In this document: positions 21,682-29,823 of the stretch, piece after piece | How positions within the stretch are numbered: position 1 is the stretch's first letter | Layout of the letters: each line of letters begins with the position of its first letter | IMG/VR virus record: IMGVR_UViG_3300030060_000731 | Span: 1-29,824 of that record | DNA: 29,824 nucleotides | From: a virus | Reading direction: 5' to 3' (one strand) | Program-made: the position numbers and the translations under genes | Notes under the pieces: model-generated | Seen by the model: only the letters and a program-made list of their open reading frames with translations | Told to the model about the DNA's origin: nothing | Database searches by the model: none

Positions 21682-22266
21682 TTATGCTAAGCCAGCGCCT
21701 TTGACGCCGAATACCGAGTTTTGAATAACCACAAGCACGTTAGTGTTCGCAGCCCCTGTGTCCGAATTATTCGGATCTTCTGAGATATCAATCGCCTTGA
21801 TGGGCAGGGTTGTTGCTGTCGCACCAGTGGTTACGTCCAGCTCAGCACCTGAGATACCAGTCGATGTGCTACCCGCGCTGGTGTAGACAATATCGAAGTT
21901 GCCGAACAGATCGGTAACTGGGAATGTGTCATCAGCCTGCACCTCGTAAACAACATCTGGATCATCAATGATGAAAGCGATGATGTCTGAAGCATTAGTG
22001 CTTGCAGGGTAGTAGTTGCTGAATACCTGTTCACCAGAAGTCGGATCAGTGTATTGAACACCATTAAAAACACCAACTACAGGCACAGTGCCTCCGTCAG
22101 CGTGTACTTCCACCGTACCACCAGTGACCTGAGCAACCATGTCGCCTTGAAATATGGAGGTTCCATAGTTCGCAGCAATACGATATCGACTCTGACCGCC
22201 AGTGTAAGGTGCGCCGCCAATCATTCTGACTGGCTTCATTCCAAATGCAGCGTCTTTATTCGCCAT
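21682..22266 (-). CDS. Capsid-adjacent beta-rich protein, 194 aa (decoration-like)
   Basis: The protein begins MANKDAAFGMKPVRMIGGAP and continues with Gly/Thr/Val-rich strands, for example GDMVAQVTGGTVEVHADGG and DVVYEVQADDTFPVTDLFGN. The composition and length resemble small capsid-stabilising or decoration proteins, which commonly lie directly next to the capsid gene, as here. I cannot assign a named family. The ATG at 22266 has AGAGGT about ten bases upstream. There is no membrane segment, signal peptide or Cys pair. Confidence 0.65.
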   Translation of the reverse strand: MANKDAAFGMKPVRMIGGAPYTGGQSRYRIAANYGTSIFQGDMVAQVTGGTVEVHADGGTVPVVGVFNGVQYTDPTSGEQVFSNYYPASTNASDIIAFIIDDPDVVYEVQADDTFPVTDLFGNFDIVYTSAGSTSTGISGAELDVTTGATATTLPIKAIDISEDPNNSDTGAANTNVLVVIQNSVFGVKGAGLA

Positions 22267-22278
22267 TTGTAATTACCT

Positions 22279-22752
22279 CTATCGTCGTCCAAATGTGACG
22301 TTGCTATCGCGCTGAGGATCGTACTTGACGTAACGGCTATCGCCACGGGCTTCGTTAAACATATTATTGTCCAACGCATCAGTGGCTTCTTGGCTCTTAG
22401 CCTTATAATAAGCTCTTCGCTCTTCTACCGTTTCGTTAGGGATCTTCGCTAATAACAACCCTTCGTTGTAAACCACGCCCTCATGTCGCCCGTTGTCCAT
22501 TGTTGGTAAAGAACGCCACTCTGGAGGTAAGTCGGTGCCTCTTACAAGCTCCCAACCCTCTCGAATGCGACGCGAGACATTAGCTCGGTCTTCTTGTCCC
22601 AACATAGACTCCCTGATCCATCGGTAGGTATAACCTTCGGGTGGAGGAGGGGTTTCTAGGCTGCGTACTGGACGCCACGGTTTCCTGCGAGTCTGATTAT
22701 CGTGTGACTGCGAATCACGGGAAGAACGTGCGCTTGCTTTTGCTTCTGCCAT
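22279..22752 (-). CDS. Conserved capsid-cluster protein, 157 aa
   Basis: The preferred ATG (22752) begins two bases after the previous stop; an in-frame TTG at 22776 is upstream but overlaps the scaffold gene. The N-terminus is basic and disordered. A block PPPPEGYTYRWIRESMLGQE then NVSRRIREGWELVRG follows, a Pro-Pro-x-Gly-Tyr-x-x-Arg-Trp segment that I associate with capsid-cluster proteins of unknown role. The C-terminal half has ETVEERRAYYKAKSQEATDA. Its position between scaffold and capsid partner suggests a head-assembly function. Confidence 0.65.
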   Translation of the reverse strand: MAEAKASARSSRDSQSHDNQTRRKPWRPVRSLETPPPPEGYTYRWIRESMLGQEDRANVSRRIREGWELVRGTDLPPEWRSLPTMDNGRHEGVVYNEGLLLAKIPNETVEERRAYYKAKSQEATDALDNNMFNEARGDSRYVKYDPQRDSNVTFGRR

Positions 22753-22753
22753 T

Positions 22754-23713
22754 TTAGCTTGCCTCTCTTGATGCAATTTTCTGCTTCTCTTTCGCTACCC
22801 GCTGCAACCATGCCTCTTCGGTCATGTTATGCGGCTTCAAGTTCCTGAGTCGCTCTAGTTCTGACTTAGAAAAGCTTACGCCATTCTTATTGCCTCGTGT
22901 TTGTGACCGACCCCCTTGAGGGGCTGAAGCAACTCTTTGCACGGCGGGTTGCTTTTCACTTCTAACGGCCTTTGACCCACTATCAGCGGATCTCGTATGA
23001 GGATAAACCGTACCGACACGGCTGTCCAACTCTTGATAATACTCGTCTGAGCCTACGTCGTAGCCCTCATTGGCTAGGTTGTAGTGGACGTAATAGGCAT
23101 ACTGCGTAGCTTTCAGATTGTCTTCGTTTTCGCCGTCGCCATACCACTCATTGCGAGAGTGCCACTCTAGTGCGTCTTCGGTAGGCTGAACCTCTTGCTC
23201 TACCTGTTGAGCCTCTTGGTGCTGCACAACGCGCTCGTTGCCCTGAGACACATACTGTTCTTGCTGCGCAACTTGCTGCTGCTGCCTGTTCTTGGCGACT
23301 CTAAGCTTTTCTTTCTGAATAGCAATATCATTCTGAAGCTTGTTGGCCTTAGTGATTAGGTCGGCATCGCCAGACTCAACAGCCTTGCGATAAACGTCAT
23401 CAATCTGGGCCTCTTTAGACACCAAAGCCTCTTCTTCTTTGGCTAAAACCGCATTTGATTGCTGGGCGCTATACTGCCGATACTGCTGAAGCTCGGCCTC
23501 TTTTTGCAGTGCAATCTGCTCTAATTGCTGCGCCCTTTGCTCGGCCTCTCGATTCTTTTGGTTTAGCTTGTTGATCCGCTTAGAAACCGACTTAGTGTAG
23601 TTCTCAAGCTCGTCACCGCCAGAGTCTTCTGACTCTACAACGTCTTCTGTGACCTCAATCTCAACCTGCTCTTCTTCAAAGACTTCTTGCTCTGCGTTTT
23701 GATTCTCAATCAT
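22754..23713 (-). CDS. Capsid scaffolding protein, 319 aa
   Basis: The first 40 residues are extremely acidic. A long coiled-coil stretch runs to about residue 170, with Gln-rich heptads (REAEQRAQQLEQIALQKEAE). The segment EWHSRNEWYGDG (183-194) is a block found in phage scaffolds, after which come basic residues and a C-terminal helix (KSELERLRNLKPHNM) that may bind the coat protein. This layout of acidic N-terminus, coiled coil and basic C-terminal region is typical of scaffolds, and the gene lies just upstream of the capsid genes. The ATG at 23713 overlaps the upstream stop (ATGA). Confidence 0.85.
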   Translation of the reverse strand: MIENQNAEQEVFEEEQVEIEVTEDVVESEDSGGDELENYTKSVSKRINKLNQKNREAEQRAQQLEQIALQKEAELQQYRQYSAQQSNAVLAKEEEALVSKEAQIDDVYRKAVESGDADLITKANKLQNDIAIQKEKLRVAKNRQQQQVAQQEQYVSQGNERVVQHQEAQQVEQEVQPTEDALEWHSRNEWYGDGENEDNLKATQYAYYVHYNLANEGYDVGSDEYYQELDSRVGTVYPHTRSADSGSKAVRSEKQPAVQRVASAPQGGRSQTRGNKNGVSFSKSELERLRNLKPHNMTEEAWLQRVAKEKQKIASREAS

Positions 23714-24129
23714 GTGAAACTCACTATGTCATCAGGGTTAAGGATGGTGCCAATAACTTCATCGTCATTGATCATTCTGACCTCTCCGCCGTCTTCCAGC
23801 TTGAAACGAGCGCCTGAGTAGCGGCCAATCAAAACCCACTGCCTTTCTTGGCACCAAGGCGTGTCGCCAAACTTTTCGGTGTCGCTATAACAGAGCGGCC
23901 CCATCTTGACAACGTAAGCCACAACCGTGGCAAGCGCATCTCGGTCTATGGTTTCTTTTAAGAGGTGAATTCCGCCATCTGTCTGGGCTTTACCCTTGTA
24001 AGGTAAAACTAGCATCCTCCAGCCCGATGGGTCTGGCATACGCTCTAGGGCGGATTTATCAAGCAGGGTTGGGTCGAGAACTCGCTCTTCGTTTGTAACG
24101 TAAGCGGCTTCAGTCGTAGGCGTAGTCAA
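23710..24129 (-). CDS. GroES-like co-chaperonin (Cpn10 fold)
   Basis: The 139-residue product has a 35-residue N-terminal extension followed by the Cpn10 order: SGWRMLVLP (36-43), a mobile-loop segment with GGIHLL (52-57), a strand ATVVAYVVKMGP, and the C-terminal beta part SGARFKLEDGGEVRMINDDE then VIGTIL. The loop IHL corresponds to the hydrophobic I-x-L that docks to GroEL. Phage co-chaperonins such as T4 gp31 help fold large coat proteins with host GroEL, which fits placement beside scaffold and capsid. The start is TTG (24129) with AAGGAA upstream; the first ATG is at residue 31. Confidence 0.83.
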   Translation of the reverse strand: MTTPTTEAAYVTNEERVLDPTLLDKSALERMPDPSGWRMLVLPYKGKAQTDGGIHLLKETIDRDALATVVAYVVKMGPLCYSDTEKFGDTPWCQERQWVLIGRYSGARFKLEDGGEVRMINDDEVIGTILNPDDIVSFT

Positions 24130-24130
24130 T

Positions 24131-24313
24131 TTAGATTTCCTTATAGAACTCTTTGATGGTTTCCTCGACCAAGTTTATAACAGTTAGCTCGCCCTGCAAA
24201 CTTTTATAATGTTCTATATCTTTTAACATACCGTCCATCATGACCTCGCGGATAAGATCTTTCCGCTCAGCCATGACTCTTTTCAGGCGCGACCCAAGGT
24301 CAATATCGTCCAC
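24131..24313 (-). CDS. Small helical phage protein, 60 aa
   Basis: The frame starts at GTG (24313) sharing one base with the preceding TAG (TAGTG). The whole product is helical and charged: GSRLKRVMAERKDLIREVMM, then DIEHYKSLQGELTVINLVEE, ending TIKEFYKEI. It has no recognised motif. It is packed between two other small genes in the portal-scaffold interval, and the overlap with both neighbours supports translation. Role unknown; a small assembly factor is conceivable. Confidence 0.6.
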   Translation of the reverse strand: MDDIDLGSRLKRVMAERKDLIREVMMDGMLKDIEHYKSLQGELTVINLVEETIKEFYKEI

Positions 24314-24489
24314 TAGACTTTCTCGTGGAAATCAAAACCACGAGTTGCAGCTCCAGCTCCGCGAGCTTTGATGACCTTGATCTTTCCGCCCATCGTGCGG
24401 CGAATCAGCTCTGGCGATGTAGGGCCAGATTTGATGCTTTCTTTTGGAGAATCAACTTTTTCAACGCGGCTCATATCTTTAATTTTCAT
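24313..24489 (-). CDS. Small basic protein, 58 aa
   Basis: A 58-residue frame from ATG (24489) to TAG (24313-24315) fills the space between two other genes exactly. The ATG overlaps the upstream TGA (ATGA), and the stop overlaps the next GTG. The product reads KIKDMSRVEKVDSPKESIKS at the start, has a basic middle with RRTMGGKIKVIKARG, and ends TRGFDFHEKV. There is no known domain. The exact fit and overlaps argue for a genuine gene. Confidence 0.65.
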   Translation of the reverse strand: MKIKDMSRVEKVDSPKESIKSGPTSPELIRRTMGGKIKVIKARGAGAATRGFDFHEKV

Positions 24490-24851
24490 TTCTTAGTCCC
24501 TTTCGGAGTGGTTTTCTTTGCAGGCGCTTTTTTTGGCTTGGGTGCCTTTTTAGCCGTAACCTTCTTTGGCTTCGCTGGAGCCTCTTCTGCCTCTGGAGCC
24601 GGAGTGCTTTCAACAACTGGTGCTGGCGTTTCTACTGGCGCAGGCGCTTCTATTGGCGCAGGGGCATCGGTGCCGTTTATTCGAGCCAGTTTAGTGGCAA
24701 TCCTATGATCACTTAGGCGCTTTCTTTCTTCTTGATCAGCCGCTTCTTTTGCAGCTAAGGCTTGCTCAACCTCACGCATCAATCGTTTCTGCTTGCGCAA
24801 CCCGTCTATGCGATCACGCACATAGCTAGTAGATGAAGTAACTGTTGCCAT
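24486..24851 (-). CDS. Coiled-coil protein with histone-H1-like tail, 121 aa
   Basis: Residues 1-60 are a charged helix (RDRIDGLRKQKRLMREVEQA) probably forming a coiled coil. Residues 62-92 are a Pro/Ala/Glu linker of PAP repeats. Residues 93-121 are a Lys/Pro/Ala tail (KKAPKPKKAPAKKTTPKGTK), resembling histone H1-type tails in composition. It may bind DNA or bridge portal and capsid interior; this is inferred. A strong composition boundary separates the linker from both ends. The start is ATG at 24851 in a TAATG junction with the portal stop. Confidence 0.6.
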   Translation of the reverse strand: MATVTSSTSYVRDRIDGLRKQKRLMREVEQALAAKEAADQEERKRLSDHRIATKLARINGTDAPAPIEAPAPVETPAPVVESTPAPEAEEAPAKPKKVTAKKAPKPKKAPAKKTTPKGTKK

Positions 24852-27358
24852 TATCGGCCTCCCATATTTTTGTTTTGCATGTCGAGCAGCTTTAACTCCG
24901 CCTGTTGATCAAGGCGACGGATAGCCACGTCGAGTTTATCGTCGGCTACGTCTTTTTGAACGCTTAGCCGTTGTTTCGCAATCTCGTTTTCTAATAGCTT
25001 CTCTTGAAGCCGCTGTTGCTGCTTGGACTCAAACTGCTGGTTATCAGCATCGATTTCCTTCTCTTTAAGCGCCAACTCTTGCTCGCGGATCTGCACGAGC
25101 GGATCAGTCTCATCACCCTGACCGATTGACTCAAGCAGCTCTTGAGTAAGCTGAGCCAGCACTGGAGAAGAAAACTTTTCTATAGCCATTTGCACTTGGC
25201 TGCTCATTTGTTGCAGTTGATCTGGCGGAACCTGACCCGATTGCTGAGCCTGTTGCACCTCCTGCATCTGCTGCTGCACCTCTGGCGGTAGCTGGTTTTG
25301 AACCATCTGCCCAGCCATGAACTGTAGGTGCTGCATCATGTGACCAATAATCATGCCCTGTAGCTGAGGGTTCTGCTTTACCACGTCAGTCAGGAATAAC
25401 GACCTGTGAGCGTCGATGTGCGCCTGATGGTTTTGCCGCTCAAACGCCTGAGCAGGCTGACCCATCAAGAACCCTGAGTTCTCTATGCCAGCATCAATTG
25501 GCATAGGCGGCTGTGGAGGCGGTGGAGGCGTCAACAAGCTGTCAATGTCGTTTACGCCCAGTGCGGCGTACATTCGCCTGTAAGCCTCGTATATGCCGTT
25601 TGGCCCGTGTATCTGAGGGTTAGACTGCACCATCTGCAACAGCTCTTGAGCCATTGTTATGCGCTGGCTTTGACTGAAAATATTGGGGTCGGATACAGGT
25701 ATTACGTCCACTCGCCCATCAAAGTCCTGACCCATAATCTCTTGTGGGCCATTTTTTGACATATACGGGTAGCTTTGGGGCAGGTACTCAGAAAAAACCT
25801 TTGCCAGAAGCTGAAACTCTAACCTTTGGCTGTAGTGCAATCGCTTGTGGATTGCGCTCATAACCTTGGTGCCGCGCTCCAATAAAGCCACCGTGGTGCC
25901 TACAGGCATGGCTTGGTTTACATCGCCTACGTTTGTGTCAGCAATAGAGGCAAACCGCTTACCAGACTCCACAAGAAGACCTAGTAGCTGCATGAGCACG
26001 TTAGAAGGCTCTTTGATCGGCAGCGGTATTAGGTTTTCACGCAATGACGCACCAGTCGTATCGATGTCGCGGAACTCGCCCGGTTGTAACGGGCTGTCCT
26101 CGTCACGAATACGCATACCGCGAGCCTTGAAGCCTGCTGGCAGGTTCGCCAAGGTGCCTGCATCAATGAGCTGGCGCAGGATAGACGTGGCTGACTTTGA
26201 GATGCCGCCAATCATGTGGCTTAGGCCCAGTCCGTAGAAGCCCAAGCCGGGCAAGAATTTGTACTGAACAAAGAAGTTGATCTTGCTCTTGAGCGGGTCA
26301 CCCTCTACATAGTTGCGTGAGATACGCAAAACTTTGCGGCTGCTTTCATCGACGGTCACGATGTAGGGCAGCTTGAGTCCCGTAGGTTCACCGTCTTCGC
26401 CTATGTCTTCAAAGCCGGGCAGGTCTAGTATCGTGTGGGTTTCAAAAACAGAGCGGTCACGGTCTTCCTGATAGGCAGGCTCCATGCCCTCAATCTCATC
26501 AATCTCTTCTTCGATCTCGCTACGGTTAACAGCAACGCTTCCGCCTTTTAGCTCAACATCTGCATAAAAACCGTTAAGCTGCTGTTTCTTGATCTCGTTT
26601 CGGCTCATGCTGATAACGTGAGTTACACGCTCAGCCGTGAACAAATCCGTAGCCTCGTAAGGCACAACCAAGTCCTCTGGCGCGATAAACTTGCTCATAG
26701 CGCGGCTTACGCCAGTGTCAAAATAAACCTTCTTAAATGCAGAGCCTGCCAGCGGCAAATAAAACAACAGCATATCCAGCTCAGGATCGTACTCTTGCAT
26801 AATGTTCATGATGTAGTAATTCATGAAGTCTTGAACGCGCTCAGCCTGCATCTCAGACTCGGCGTTGCGGTTTCCAATCACTTCGGTCTTTACTGGGCCT
26901 TTGGCTGGCAATAATTCCTTGTACGCCTGCGCCTGAAACTGAGTGACAGACTCAGCCAGTATCGGGTGGATCACGCCAGAAGAGCCTTCAAAGGGTTGGC
27001 TTCTGGAGTCATCAAACTTCATGCCCAGATACTTTAGCCCGTCTTTGTAGGTCTTTTCCCACTCTGAGCGGCTTTCTTTGTCAGACTTGACTGAGTCAAT
27101 GATTTCGCTGGCAAGCTTTGAAAGGTCGTTATCCGATACTAGGTTTACAAGGTTTTCGTTGAAGCCAGCTTCAATGGGCATCTCTTCTGGCGCATCGATT
27201 TCATCGTCAATTAGGATGGCTTCTTCGGTAACCAGTATCTCAGCAGCGTTACGAATCTCGTCGTTCAGAGTCATCTCAGGCTCGACCTCAATGGCGCTGC
27301 CCATTGGCATAACGTCAGGATTGTCTTCTGTACCTAAACCGCTTTTTTCAATAGCCAT
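24851..27358 (-). CDS. Portal protein, P22-like type, 835 aa
   Basis: The protein sits directly downstream of TerL, the usual place for the portal. An acidic N-terminal region of about 90 residues precedes the core, which begins KDGLKYLGMKFDDSRSQPFE and SSGVIHPILAESVTQFQAQA, blocks typical of P22-type portals. The core continues with PEDLVVPYEATDLFTAERVT. A Gln/Glu-rich helical C-terminal region (residues about 690-835) suggests a barrel extending into the capsid, as in P22 gp1. The portal forms the dodecameric ring through which TerL pumps DNA. The length (835) exceeds P22 gp1 by about 110 residues, mostly in the N-terminus and tail. Start at 27358 overlaps the upstream stop. Confidence 0.9.
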   Translation of the reverse strand: MAIEKSGLGTEDNPDVMPMGSAIEVEPEMTLNDEIRNAAEILVTEEAILIDDEIDAPEEMPIEAGFNENLVNLVSDNDLSKLASEIIDSVKSDKESRSEWEKTYKDGLKYLGMKFDDSRSQPFEGSSGVIHPILAESVTQFQAQAYKELLPAKGPVKTEVIGNRNAESEMQAERVQDFMNYYIMNIMQEYDPELDMLLFYLPLAGSAFKKVYFDTGVSRAMSKFIAPEDLVVPYEATDLFTAERVTHVISMSRNEIKKQQLNGFYADVELKGGSVAVNRSEIEEEIDEIEGMEPAYQEDRDRSVFETHTILDLPGFEDIGEDGEPTGLKLPYIVTVDESSRKVLRISRNYVEGDPLKSKINFFVQYKFLPGLGFYGLGLSHMIGGISKSATSILRQLIDAGTLANLPAGFKARGMRIRDEDSPLQPGEFRDIDTTGASLRENLIPLPIKEPSNVLMQLLGLLVESGKRFASIADTNVGDVNQAMPVGTTVALLERGTKVMSAIHKRLHYSQRLEFQLLAKVFSEYLPQSYPYMSKNGPQEIMGQDFDGRVDVIPVSDPNIFSQSQRITMAQELLQMVQSNPQIHGPNGIYEAYRRMYAALGVNDIDSLLTPPPPPQPPMPIDAGIENSGFLMGQPAQAFERQNHQAHIDAHRSLFLTDVVKQNPQLQGMIIGHMMQHLQFMAGQMVQNQLPPEVQQQMQEVQQAQQSGQVPPDQLQQMSSQVQMAIEKFSSPVLAQLTQELLESIGQGDETDPLVQIREQELALKEKEIDADNQQFESKQQQRLQEKLLENEIAKQRLSVQKDVADDKLDVAIRRLDQQAELKLLDMQNKNMGGR

Positions 27359-28842
27359 TAGTAATATACCTGCCTGTCACGCCTCAAAAAATCCGCCTCT
27401 TCAGGATAATCATTATCCAAAGCTAAGAAGCCTCCCTGCCTAAAACGCATCAACGCCATAGTTGATGAGTCACAGTAGTCATCGTGATCGCCAAATGGAA
27501 ACGACGCCATCTCTTCAATGACCTCGTCGGCAAAGACTTCGTCTGGTGCCCAAACCATTCCCGACTCAAAAATCGGGGCGACACTATTCATTCGAGCAAT
27601 CTTATCCTGACCGCGACTTGGTGTATATGACGTAACAGGTATTCCCATTCGGCGCAACTCTTGGGTAAGCGGCGTACCCGAAGCCTTTGCCTCAATCAAA
27701 ACGCAGTCAGGCTCCCAGTATTTATACTCGTCATATGCAAGCCTTTTAAGCTCTGGAAAGTCCAGACGCACACGCTTTGCGTCTAGCAATATGATCTGCT
27801 CAGCGTCGCTGTTTGGCGGCGTAAAAATAGCCCAAGTGGTGATGGCGCTGTAGTCGGCGGTTTCTTTCTTGCTGAAGGCGGTGTCGTAGGACTGAATGAC
27901 GTAGTCATACGCAGGCACATGCTCATACTCCCAACGATTCCACCATTCACGTTTTACGATAGAGCCAGCTTCTGCCGTGGGGTTCTGCATCCACTGGCTG
28001 TTCCACTTACTAATCGGAAGCGACGCTTTGACAGACAGAAGCTCTTCTTTCTTCCAGAATTCAGGCCAAAGCGGTGTGTCTGACTCAGGCATAATTGCTG
28101 GAAACTCAACGACCTCCCACTGATCTGCGTGATCATCGCCTTGCTTCTTGAGAACTTTGCCAACCAAGTCTTTCGTAGACCAGCGGGTCATTACGATGAT
28201 GATAATACCGCCCGGCTGGAGACGTTGACGCGGCCCTGACGTGTACCAGTCATAAGCCGACTCCATCGCCGTGGGCGACAGCGCGTCTTGCTCAGAGTGA
28301 GGATCGTCAATTATTAAGAGGTCAGCACCACGACCCGTGATTGCGCCACCCACACCAGCATAGAACGATTCGCCCTCGTGGTTTGTTGTCCAGCGACCCG
28401 CTGACTTGTTATCTGATTGAAGCTTTACGTCTGGAAATATTTGAGAGTAATCGTCCGAGTCAATAAGGTTTCTTACCTTACGGCCAAAGCGTACAGCCAG
28501 CTCAGCGGTGTGTGTGGTTTGAATTATCTTGAGGTCTGGGCGTCTGCCCATCATCCAGCTTGGGAAGTAGGTGCTGGCAAACTCAGACTTCGAGTGTCGA
28601 GGCGGCAGGCAGACGATAAGGCGCTTGAGCTTGCCCTGAGCAATCTTGTTAAACTTTTCACCGATAATCTTGTGATGCCGACCAAGTATGCACTCAGGCC
28701 ACATATGCTGAACAAAGCCAATGAAGTCGTTCTGGCACTTGTCCTGCTTGTCCATCTGGTCATAACGGGACAGTAAGGCCAGAGCCTCGTTTTGATCCTG
28801 CTCACTTAGGATCTCAAAATCTTTGAGCGATAACTCAGACAT
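27358..28842 (-). CDS. terL: Terminase large subunit (TerL), 494 aa
   Basis: The ATPase domain has a Walker A-like LPPRHSKSE (79-87), Walker B LLIIDD (175-180), and coupling motif MTRWS (218-222). The nuclease domain carries acidic residues at Asp320 in SYDTAFSKKETADYSA, Glu384 in VLIEAKASG, and the HDDYCD region (453-458), a pattern of the RNase H-like terminase nuclease. The protein cuts concatemeric DNA and drives packaging through the portal encoded next. No small terminase gene is visible in the window; it may lie to the right or be an unrecognised small gene. The start ATG at 28842 lies two bases after the lysozyme stop. Confidence 0.95.
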   Translation of the reverse strand: MSELSLKDFEILSEQDQNEALALLSRYDQMDKQDKCQNDFIGFVQHMWPECILGRHHKIIGEKFNKIAQGKLKRLIVCLPPRHSKSEFASTYFPSWMMGRRPDLKIIQTTHTAELAVRFGRKVRNLIDSDDYSQIFPDVKLQSDNKSAGRWTTNHEGESFYAGVGGAITGRGADLLIIDDPHSEQDALSPTAMESAYDWYTSGPRQRLQPGGIIIIVMTRWSTKDLVGKVLKKQGDDHADQWEVVEFPAIMPESDTPLWPEFWKKEELLSVKASLPISKWNSQWMQNPTAEAGSIVKREWWNRWEYEHVPAYDYVIQSYDTAFSKKETADYSAITTWAIFTPPNSDAEQIILLDAKRVRLDFPELKRLAYDEYKYWEPDCVLIEAKASGTPLTQELRRMGIPVTSYTPSRGQDKIARMNSVAPIFESGMVWAPDEVFADEVIEEMASFPFGDHDDYCDSSTMALMRFRQGGFLALDNDYPEEADFLRRDRQVYY

Positions 28843-28844
28843 TG

Positions 28845-29267
28845 TTATTGCTGATATTCACCAGTTCGTATCATCTCGGTTACTTCTACAGCACGATTGC
28901 CTACTTGTTGGCTCCAGCGGCTGTCCATAAATTCATCAGCAGCAATGTCGAACTGTTCGCGGGACATGGCTTCAACGGCTTTGACAAACCCACGCAATCT
29001 TGTCTGACCCAGATTAAAGCTGATGTCGATCATTGCATCCTGCCGCGCTTCGTTAAGAGCAGGGAACCAGAAGTAGGCGTCTGTCAGTTCTTGTCGGACG
29101 CGCTCTATATCATTATTTAAAAGGTAGTCTATTTCATCATCAGAAAGCCCAAGGCCAGAGTCGCTGATATTTCTCCCAACGCCCAAAGTTTCATACCCGG
29201 CGGAGCACAGGTATACATGACTACGCACACCCTCGTGCAGCTTTAGCATTTCAATTAGTTTTGTCAT
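28845..29267 (-). CDS. T4-type lysozyme (endolysin) with Cys in place of catalytic Asp
   Basis: The 140-residue glycoside hydrolase 24-type enzyme has Glu12 in LHEG and Thr27 in ETLGVGRN, corresponding to T4 Glu11 and Thr26. The Asp20 position of T4 aligns with Cys21 (VYLCSAGYET), giving the E-8aa-C-5aa-T triad known for some phage lysozymes. The C-terminal helices include RQDAMIDISFNLGQTRLRGF, as in the family. It hydrolyses peptidoglycan. No signal or SAR sequence is seen, so export depends on the holin encoded just before it. A ribosome site, GGGAG, precedes the ATG at 29267. Confidence 0.92.
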   Translation of the reverse strand: MTKLIEMLKLHEGVRSHVYLCSAGYETLGVGRNISDSGLGLSDDEIDYLLNNDIERVRQELTDAYFWFPALNEARQDAMIDISFNLGQTRLRGFVKAVEAMSREQFDIAADEFMDSRWSQQVGNRAVEVTEMIRTGEYQQ

Positions 29268-29650
29268 TACTTCTCCCGACTAACGCCTCTAGTTTTTTCG
29301 TAGCTTCTCATAGCGCCTAAACCGAGCATCCCAGTCATAGTAGTCATTAACAGCGACGGGTCTATCTCTGGAACCTCTACCCAAATACCTGCTATGGGTG
29401 CAATCAGTACATGATACAGAAGACCCAGAGAACAGCACCAACCGATGCTTGGCCTCCATCCGCTAACAAATATACTATGGTGCGCCGCCTCGACCTTGTT
29501 GATCTCCATTTGGCCCTTGGCAAGCTCAGCGGCATGACGCTCTGCAAGCGTACTCAACTCGAAGGCAATGCGGTTTTTCTCGTCTTTGTCTTCAATAACC
29601 TTGTCGAGCAATGACGTTGCTGGGCCTATGAGAGAACTTAAAATGCTCAT
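29267..29650 (-). CDS. Holin, 3TM/GTA-holin-like, 127 aa
   Basis: The preferred start is ATG 29650, overlapping the upstream stop; a longer frame opens at TTG 29686. The N-terminal half is a charged helix (DKVIEDKDEKNRIAFEL). The block SIFVSGWRPSIGWCCSLGLL marks the holin_3TMs family, followed by two hydrophobic segments (LLYHVLIAPIAGIWV and LLMTTMTGMLGLGAM). Position before the lysozyme supports a role in timing membrane disruption so that endolysin reaches the wall. The short basic C-terminus ends SREK. Ribosome site signals are weak (GAGTGGG). Confidence 0.83.
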   Translation of the reverse strand: MSILSSLIGPATSLLDKVIEDKDEKNRIAFELSTLAERHAAELAKGQMEINKVEAAHHSIFVSGWRPSIGWCCSLGLLYHVLIAPIAGIWVEVPEIDPSLLMTTMTGMLGLGAMRSYEKTRGVSREK

Positions 29651-29823
29651 GCCCACCCACTCAATCGAGCGAAACACTTTCCGCAAAGGGTTCTAACTTT
29701 TAAATGCACAAAGTCCATGACGCCTCCTTTTTTCTTGCAACGGGCGCAACGCAACGTAACTCGTCGCTCTTCGCTTACCGTCTGCTCATCCAAGCCTGTA
29801 CACCCATGTGCGCTCCAATCACC
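29647..29823 (-). CDS. Partial zinc-ribbon-like protein at the right edge
   Basis: A minus-strand frame, open to the window edge, ends at a TGA (29647-29649) that overlaps the holin ATG. It contains RCARCKKKGGV and LCGKCFARL, giving C-x2-C-x17-C-x2-C, which looks like a small treble-clef or zinc ribbon as in phage Com-like regulators. The start lies outside. A strong internal ribosome site (AAGGAGG) before ATG 29718 could instead start a 23-residue peptide. I favour the longer frame because both Cys pairs are kept, with moderate confidence. Confidence 0.45.
   Translation of the reverse strand, partial: GDWSAHGCTGLDEQTVSEERRVTLRCARCKKKGGVMDFVHLKVRTLCGKCFARLSGWA

Noticed and set aside
29647-29718. 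23-residue peptide from ATG 29718 with AAGGAGG upstream as a separate gene
   Set aside because: The longer frame keeps both Cys pairs of a zinc ribbon, so the internal start is more likely within a bigger gene. I keep it only as an alternative.
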